Part shown: positions 59,853 to 64,000 of the stretch, one piece after another | Layout: every line of letters starts with the position of its first letter | How positions within the stretch are numbered: position 1 is the stretch's first letter | Assembly (NCBI RefSeq): GCF_000186865.1 | Contig: NW_008705588.1 | Location: 70,646 to 134,645, forward strand | Source of the DNA: Aureococcus anophagefferens | Lineage: Eukaryota > Sar > Pelagophyceae > Pelagomonadales > Pelagomonadaceae | Length of the DNA: 64,000 bases | Reading direction: 5' to 3' | Position numbers and translations under genes: made by a program | Notes under the pieces: model-generated | Told to the model about the DNA's origin: nothing | Databases searched by the model: none | What the model saw: only the letters and a program-made list of their open reading frames with translations

Positions 59853-60680
59853 TTACTCGCCCGCGATGCGCCGCGTCTTCGGCGCTGTGAGCTCGACGTC
59901 GTCGACGGCGACGGGCGCGTAGTCGGGCGCGGTTTGCGGCGCGCCGGGCTGTAGGAAGAGCTTGAGGTAGGCCAGCACGACCACGAGGGCGAGGCTGTGC
60001 CAGGCGAGGATGTAGGCGCCGACGTCGACGCGGCTCGCCGCGGCCGTGAGCGTGAGGCCCGTCTGGCCGCCGAAGAACGTGTAGGCCGCGAAGACGAAAC
60101 ACGCGCCGCTCTCGCGCGGGCTCGCGACCTGGACCCGGAGCCAGGCGGCGAGCGCGACCCAGGCCGCCGTCGCGCCGTGCATCGCGACGCCGAAGTCGTT
60201 CGGCTGCTTGTGCGCCCAGATGAACCAGCACCAGGAGAACGCGAACCAGACGTGGGGCGCGCGGCGCAGCTTCTCGCCGCTCGCCGGGTCGAGCCGCGGC
60301 GCGAGGAGGAAGCCCGCGCCGCACAGACCGATGACGACGCACATCCACGCGTGGAGGCCGTGCCGCATGTAGTGCATCGCGAAGCCGTCGAGGCCCTTGA
60401 CGAGCGCGCGGCTCAGCGCCTCGCCGGCGACGTAGGCGAAGGCGACGAAGATGGAGAGCCGGCCCTCGATCGCGCAGCGCTTGCGCCAGGGCCAGTCGTG
60501 GCACAGCGCCGTGACGCCGATGGCCGCAATGAAGATCGACGGGCCCAGGTGGCCGGGGAACTGCTCCGCGGTCTGCGGAGAGCGCCAGATGTCCGCGACG
60601 TGGCAGACGTAGGTGACGACGGCGACCTGCGCCGCGGCGAGCACCGCGTGGACCTTCGTCGCGGGCGTGAGCCAGGACAT
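59853..60680 (-). CDS. Multi-pass membrane protein of unknown function
   Basis: 275 residues from the ATG at 60680. About seven hydrophobic segments, e.g. VHAVLAAAQVAVVTYVCHV, SIFIAAIGVTALCHD, LSIFVAFAYVAGEAL, MCVVIGLCGAGFLLA, FAFSWCWFIWAH, MHGATAAWVALAAWL and AYILAWHSLALVVVLAYLKL. Paired His/Trp residues in membrane segments (LCHDWPWRKRC, HYMRHGLHAWM, FIWAHKQPNDF) recall metal- or haem-binding membrane proteins, but I cannot name a family. Confidence 0.7.
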   Translation of the reverse strand: MSWLTPATKVHAVLAAAQVAVVTYVCHVADIWRSPQTAEQFPGHLGPSIFIAAIGVTALCHDWPWRKRCAIEGRLSIFVAFAYVAGEALSRALVKGLDGFAMHYMRHGLHAWMCVVIGLCGAGFLLAPRLDPASGEKLRRAPHVWFAFSWCWFIWAHKQPNDFGVAMHGATAAWVALAAWLRVQVASPRESGACFVFAAYTFFGGQTGLTLTAAASRVDVGAYILAWHSLALVVVLAYLKLFLQPGAPQTAPDYAPVAVDDVELTAPKTRRIAGE

Positions 60681-60896
60681 CGCAAGCTAAGGACGCTTTG
60701 AGCGCCGCGAGGTCCGCGTCGTCGTCCTCGACGTCGTCGCGGGCGTCGAGCACGACCGCTGCGGCAATTCTGACCCCAATCCTCAACCACTTGTGTATCT
60801 GCGTGGGAGGCAGCCCAATTCGACGACGCGAGGTACCTCGTCTGTCGTCGGCGGCCACCCTCGTCGACGGCGGCCGCGTCTGGCCCGGAGCGAGGC

Positions 60897-63077
60897 ATGG
60901 CGGGCTACGGGTCCAGCGGCGCCGACGTGCCCGCGTGCCGGGACGACGGCGACCTCTTCCAGGCCGCGGCGGACGGCGCGCCCGCCGCGCCCGGCGGCGG
61001 CGCGCGGCGGCGGGGGCTCGTCGCGGGCGCCTGCGCGGCGGCCGTCGTGGTCCTCGCGTCGGCGTGGCGCGGGTCCGCGGCGGCGCCCCTCGGGTCGGCG
61101 TCCCTGGCCGCCGTCGCCGCGGCGGCGGCGGCGGACGCGGACGACGACCACCCGAACGCCGGCGAGGCTCCCGGCGTCATCATGGCCTACAACGCGTACC
61201 AGCTCCGGGGCGACGACTTCGCCGGCGAGGGCTACCCCTTCGTCGCCCGCGGCGCCGTCGTCGAGCCCCACCGGGAGACCGTGCTCTACGCGAAGCACCT
61301 CGGCGTCGCCTCCGCGCACGCGTGGACGCTCGCGGGCCCCGGCGGCGAGGCGCTCCTGAAAACGCAGAGCGCCGAGCGCCTCGACGGCGGCGCCGCGGGC
61401 GTCCAGCTCGCCCTGCGCCACACCTTCACGCAGCTCGGCGTGCACACCGCGCGGCTCGCCGTGAGCGGCGACGGCGCCGGCGCGCGCGAGCTGTTGGCAA
61501 CCGGCGTGCCCGGCGTCCACGGCCGGTCGAACTCGAGCCTGCTGACGAACGCGTCGAGCGCCCACAAGGCCTACGAGCGCGAGTTGTTGTCGACTTATGT
61601 GAGACGCAACATCTACACGACGTCGCGCGGCGACCGCGACCGGTTCCTCGACAGCTTCGTCAACCTGCAGGCGATGAGCGACGCCGAGGCCCAGACCTGG
61701 GGCCCGGACTGCCACCCCTTATCCTACTTCCTGTCCATCCACCTCGAGATGGCCGCGGGCCGCGTCTCCGACAAGTTCCACGACGGCATGGGCTTCCTGA
61801 CGCAGCACGCGTCGCTGACGAACGAGTTCGAGCTCGCGCTGCAGGCGCTCGACCCGACGGTGACCATCCCCTACTGGGACTACACGCGCGAGGGCGAGGC
61901 CGTCTTCGAGGCGGACACGCTCGCCGCCGCCTGGGACACGGAGCTCTGGAACGACACGTGGTTCGGCTCGTCCGGCGGGCCGTTGCACACCGTGACGACG
62001 GGGCGCTTCGCGTACCAGGTCATCGGGTCCGCGGGCAACGCGTCGCTGACGTCGAACCCCTACGGCCTCCTGCGCGCGCCCTGGAACGTGAACAAGTCGC
62101 CCTTCGTGAGCCGGCTCCACAAGTTCTGCAACTACTCCATGGGCTACTCGATCTGGCCCCGGTGCGAGACGCACTGGAATTTAACCTTCTCCGCGTCCTA
62201 CGATTCCTTCTACGACTGGATCTGGCAGGCGGGCTACGCGCCCCACGGGCCCGTCCACTACTACATCGGCGGCTACACGAACTGCGGCGACCTATTGGAC
62301 GAGCTCGAGTACGTCGCGGGCGCGGACTCGCGCGGCGCGATCGAGTCGTTCGCGCGGATGATGGTCGTCCTGCCCAAGCAGCTCTACCGCGCCTTCATGA
62401 CCAACTCGCCGACTTGCGCCATGGACGTGCCCCAGGAGGAGTGCCACATGATCTGCACGCAGTCCATGAAGAAGCCGGGCATGGTCGACGACTTCATGCG
62501 CGTCGTCACCGAGGTCGCGGAGGGCCTCAGCGGCACGGGCATCCCCGTGGACTACAAGTGGCTCCAGACCATGAACGAGTCCCAGGCGGAGCACCTGGCC
62601 AACGTCTTCTGCACGACGCCCTTCTCGCCGGGCGAGCAGATCGAGGCCGCGTCGCCCGTCGACGTGTCCTTCTGGCCCATCCACCCGACGGTCGAGCGCC
62701 TCCTCCAGTACAAGCGCCTCGTCCACGACTTCACGGACGTGACCTGGAACAACCCCGGCGAGATCGACGGCGAGACGACGTGGTACTGCCAGGAGGGCAT
62801 CACCGTCTACGCCGCGAACCTCCACGGCGAGACGGACAACTGCAAGGGCCACCACGCGACGGACATGACGCTCTTCAAGAGCCGCGTCAAGACGGAGCAG
62901 GGCTTCGACCGCCAGTTCCTCTCCAACATCGAGCTCCTATACGCCATCAGCCCGGAGACGTACCGCATGGGCTACATCTACGACAACTTCAAGTGGGACC
63001 ACTGCGCCGACAAGGGCTGGGACTTCCCGAAGCCCTCCTGGGTCATCGAGGCCGAGGGCGACGGCGGCGCCTTCTGA
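60897..63077 (+). CDS. Membrane-anchored tyrosinase-like type 3 copper protein (tyrosinase 2)
   Basis: 726 residues from the ATG at 60897, intronless. A signal-anchor segment (RGLVAGACAAAVVVLASAW, about 39-57) follows a cytoplasmic-type N-tail. CuA has the H-x8-H pair in KFHDGMGFLTQH followed by TIPYWDYT; CuB has the H-x3-H in PHGPVHYYIGG and FWPIHPTVERLLQYKRL. It shares PYGLLRAPWN and the general plan with tyrosinase 1 but is diverged. Several N-x-S/T sites suggest an extracellular glycoprotein. It ends about 110 bp before the convergent exchanger gene. Confidence 0.88.
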   Translation: MAGYGSSGADVPACRDDGDLFQAAADGAPAAPGGGARRRGLVAGACAAAVVVLASAWRGSAAAPLGSASLAAVAAAAAADADDDHPNAGEAPGVIMAYNAYQLRGDDFAGEGYPFVARGAVVEPHRETVLYAKHLGVASAHAWTLAGPGGEALLKTQSAERLDGGAAGVQLALRHTFTQLGVHTARLAVSGDGAGARELLATGVPGVHGRSNSSLLTNASSAHKAYERELLSTYVRRNIYTTSRGDRDRFLDSFVNLQAMSDAEAQTWGPDCHPLSYFLSIHLEMAAGRVSDKFHDGMGFLTQHASLTNEFELALQALDPTVTIPYWDYTREGEAVFEADTLAAAWDTELWNDTWFGSSGGPLHTVTTGRFAYQVIGSAGNASLTSNPYGLLRAPWNVNKSPFVSRLHKFCNYSMGYSIWPRCETHWNLTFSASYDSFYDWIWQAGYAPHGPVHYYIGGYTNCGDLLDELEYVAGADSRGAIESFARMMVVLPKQLYRAFMTNSPTCAMDVPQEECHMICTQSMKKPGMVDDFMRVVTEVAEGLSGTGIPVDYKWLQTMNESQAEHLANVFCTTPFSPGEQIEAASPVDVSFWPIHPTVERLLQYKRLVHDFTDVTWNNPGEIDGETTWYCQEGITVYAANLHGETDNCKGHHATDMTLFKSRVKTEQGFDRQFLSNIELLYAISPETYRMGYIYDNFKWDHCADKGWDFPKPSWVIEAEGDGGAF

Positions 63078-63099
63078 GCCCCGCCCCCCCCCCGCCGCG

Positions 63100-63261
63100 C
63101 GTAAGCACCGCGTCCTCTTAGTCCGCGGCCGAGCGCCGCGTCGACGAGCTCCTCCGCGGAGGGCGTGCGCGTAAGCACCGCGTCCTCTTAGTCCGCGGCC
63201 GGGCCCCAGTCGCTGTCGCGGCCGAGCGCCGCGTCGACGAGCTCCTCCGCGGAGGGCGTGC
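63100..63261. repeat. Tandem duplication of the exchanger 3' end
   Basis: A unit starting GCGTAAGCACCGCGTCCTCT and ending GGAGGGCGTGC occurs twice (about 63099-63169 and 63169-63261). The outer copy lacks 23 bp present in the gene copy, with GCGGCC on both sides of the deletion. The outer copy would still encode RTPSAEELVDAALGR. Confidence 0.9.
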
Positions 63262-64000
63262 GCTGGCGGCTCGAGAGCGGCGGCGGCTTCGGCGGCGCCG
63301 AAACCGCCGGGTCCGGCGCGGGCAGGAGTGGCGCGTTGAGGCGCGCCGCGTCGCCGGGCGGCGGCGCGCCGCGAAGCACGCCGGGGAGACATACGGGCGC
63401 GAGGCCGCCGAGCGCGAAGGTCGTGAACAAGACGACGGCGAGCGTCATGGCCTTCATCTCCCGGTCGAAGGCCGTGCCGCCGTCCGTCACGACGTCCTTG
63501 GGCGGGAGCGACGCCGCGAGGACCCACGAGGTGCAGCCGCGGATGCCGGCGAAGAAGAGCGCCGCGGACGTGGCGAAGACGCCCCGCGATGTCCGCGGCG
63601 CGCGCGGGGAAACGCCCGCGGCCCGCGCGCGCGACGCCTTGCGCCGCGCGGCCCAGCGGTCCGCGGCCGCGAACGCCGCGACGAGCGGCACCGTCGACGC
63701 GAGGCGCCCGAGGAGCGCGGCGGCGACGGCGAGCGCCGCGAGCTTCGCGTCCCATTTCACGGCGCCGGAGGTCTCGACGACGACGACGCCGAGGTAGCAG
63801 AACACGAGCGTCTCGTTGAGGAGCGCGACGGTCCGCGAGAGCTCGCGCGCGGCGCGCTCGCCCTCGCCGCCGAGGAGCGGCAGCGCGAACGCGTCGAGGA
63901 GCAGCGCGGCGACGACGAGGCCGAGCACGGACGAGATGTCGAGCGCGAGGCCCACGTAGTAGGGCACGAGGCAGAGGAAGAGGAAGAGCGCCGCGTCCGC
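63188..64000 (-). CDS. CPA1-family Na+/H+ exchanger, C-terminal part (5' end off window)
   Basis: The last about 270 residues of a cation:proton antiporter; the frame runs off the right edge. Diagnostic segments are LNETLVFCYLGVVVVE (the SETxxFxxLG helix), ALFFAGIRGCTSWVLAASLP (the wfaGxRG helix) and a later EMKAMTLAVVLFTTFALGGL. A hydrophilic tail (about 60 residues, ending SDWGPAAD) follows. It moves Na+ or K+ against H+ across a plasma or organelle membrane. A partial copy of its last codons lies just downstream. Confidence 0.85.
   Translation of the reverse strand, partial: ADAALFLFLCLVPYYVGLALDISSVLGLVVAALLLDAFALPLLGGEGERAARELSRTVALLNETLVFCYLGVVVVETSGAVKWDAKLAALAVAAALLGRLASTVPLVAAFAAADRWAARRKASRARAAGVSPRAPRTSRGVFATSAALFFAGIRGCTSWVLAASLPPKDVVTDGGTAFDREMKAMTLAVVLFTTFALGGLAPVCLPGVLRGAPPPGDAARLNAPLLPAPDPAVSAPPKPPPLSSRQRTPSAEELVDAALGRDSDWGPAAD

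Overview
The window is nuclear DNA of a eukaryote with a very GC-rich, gene-dense genome. The gene set is eukaryotic: CAND1, RPN8, BUD13, VPS13, telomerase, a tubulin-ligase-like protein, VMP1 and a multidomain acetyl-CoA carboxylase. Coding exons are long, introns are few, and there are two N-filled assembly gaps (10975-11024 and 24674-25584). Secreted and plastid-type leaders occur, including an ASAFAP motif at 12990 and below, which points to a stramenopile alga with a secondary plastid. About 200-bp transposon-like introns with 8-bp target duplications ('introner elements') have been described in the pelagophyte Aureococcus anophagefferens. That, the base composition and the gene content make a pelagophyte such as Aureococcus the most likely source; the species is inference.

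Layout. 1-7.5 kb: CAND1 (runs off the left edge), VMP1, BUD13 with a frameshift in a minisatellite, a staphylococcal-nuclease-fold protein and a TrmA-type tRNA methyltransferase. 7.8-14.5 kb: bacterial-type glutamine-dependent NAD synthetase, an orphan reading frame, a DUF4239-like membrane protein with a gap, a small plastid-type protein, and a divergent MAPEG/PEBP pair. 14.8-17.2 kb: a single-exon telomerase reverse transcriptase whose N-terminus is an RPA70-like OB fold. 17.8-20.1 kb: an FTR1 iron permease carrying an FEA1-like module. 20.8-29.1 kb: a VPS13-type lipid-transfer protein with four introners and a 911-N gap. 29-38 kb: LYAR, a TTLL ligase, a possible pentameric-channel-like protein, MoaD, RPN8 and a PiT phosphate transporter. 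38.6-46 kb: tyrosinase 1, a SET methyltransferase, a Cys-rich secreted protein, a nucleoside-hydrolase-like protein and a sulfotransferase. 46.5-52.1 kb: acetyl-CoA carboxylase. 52.3-64 kb: a KDG-kinase/KDPG-aldolase fusion, a glycosyltransferase-like protein, an alpha/beta hydrolase, a Sel1-repeat protein, an exostosin-like protein, a membrane protein, tyrosinase 2 and a Na+/H+ exchanger running off the right edge.

Two things stand out. First, ten introns here are flanked by exact 8-bp direct repeats and fall into three element types: five of family A (~203 bp), four of family B (~192 bp) and one short type C (81 bp). In every case the element supplies the 3' splice site (AG at its terminus) and the duplicated target supplies the 5' splice site (GT in seven, GC in three), so splicing restores the original reading frame exactly. 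I checked the frame at all ten junctions. Second, the telomerase gene reads as one protein with an RPA-type single-strand-binding OB fold where the canonical TEN domain would be; its only methionine codon is the first one.
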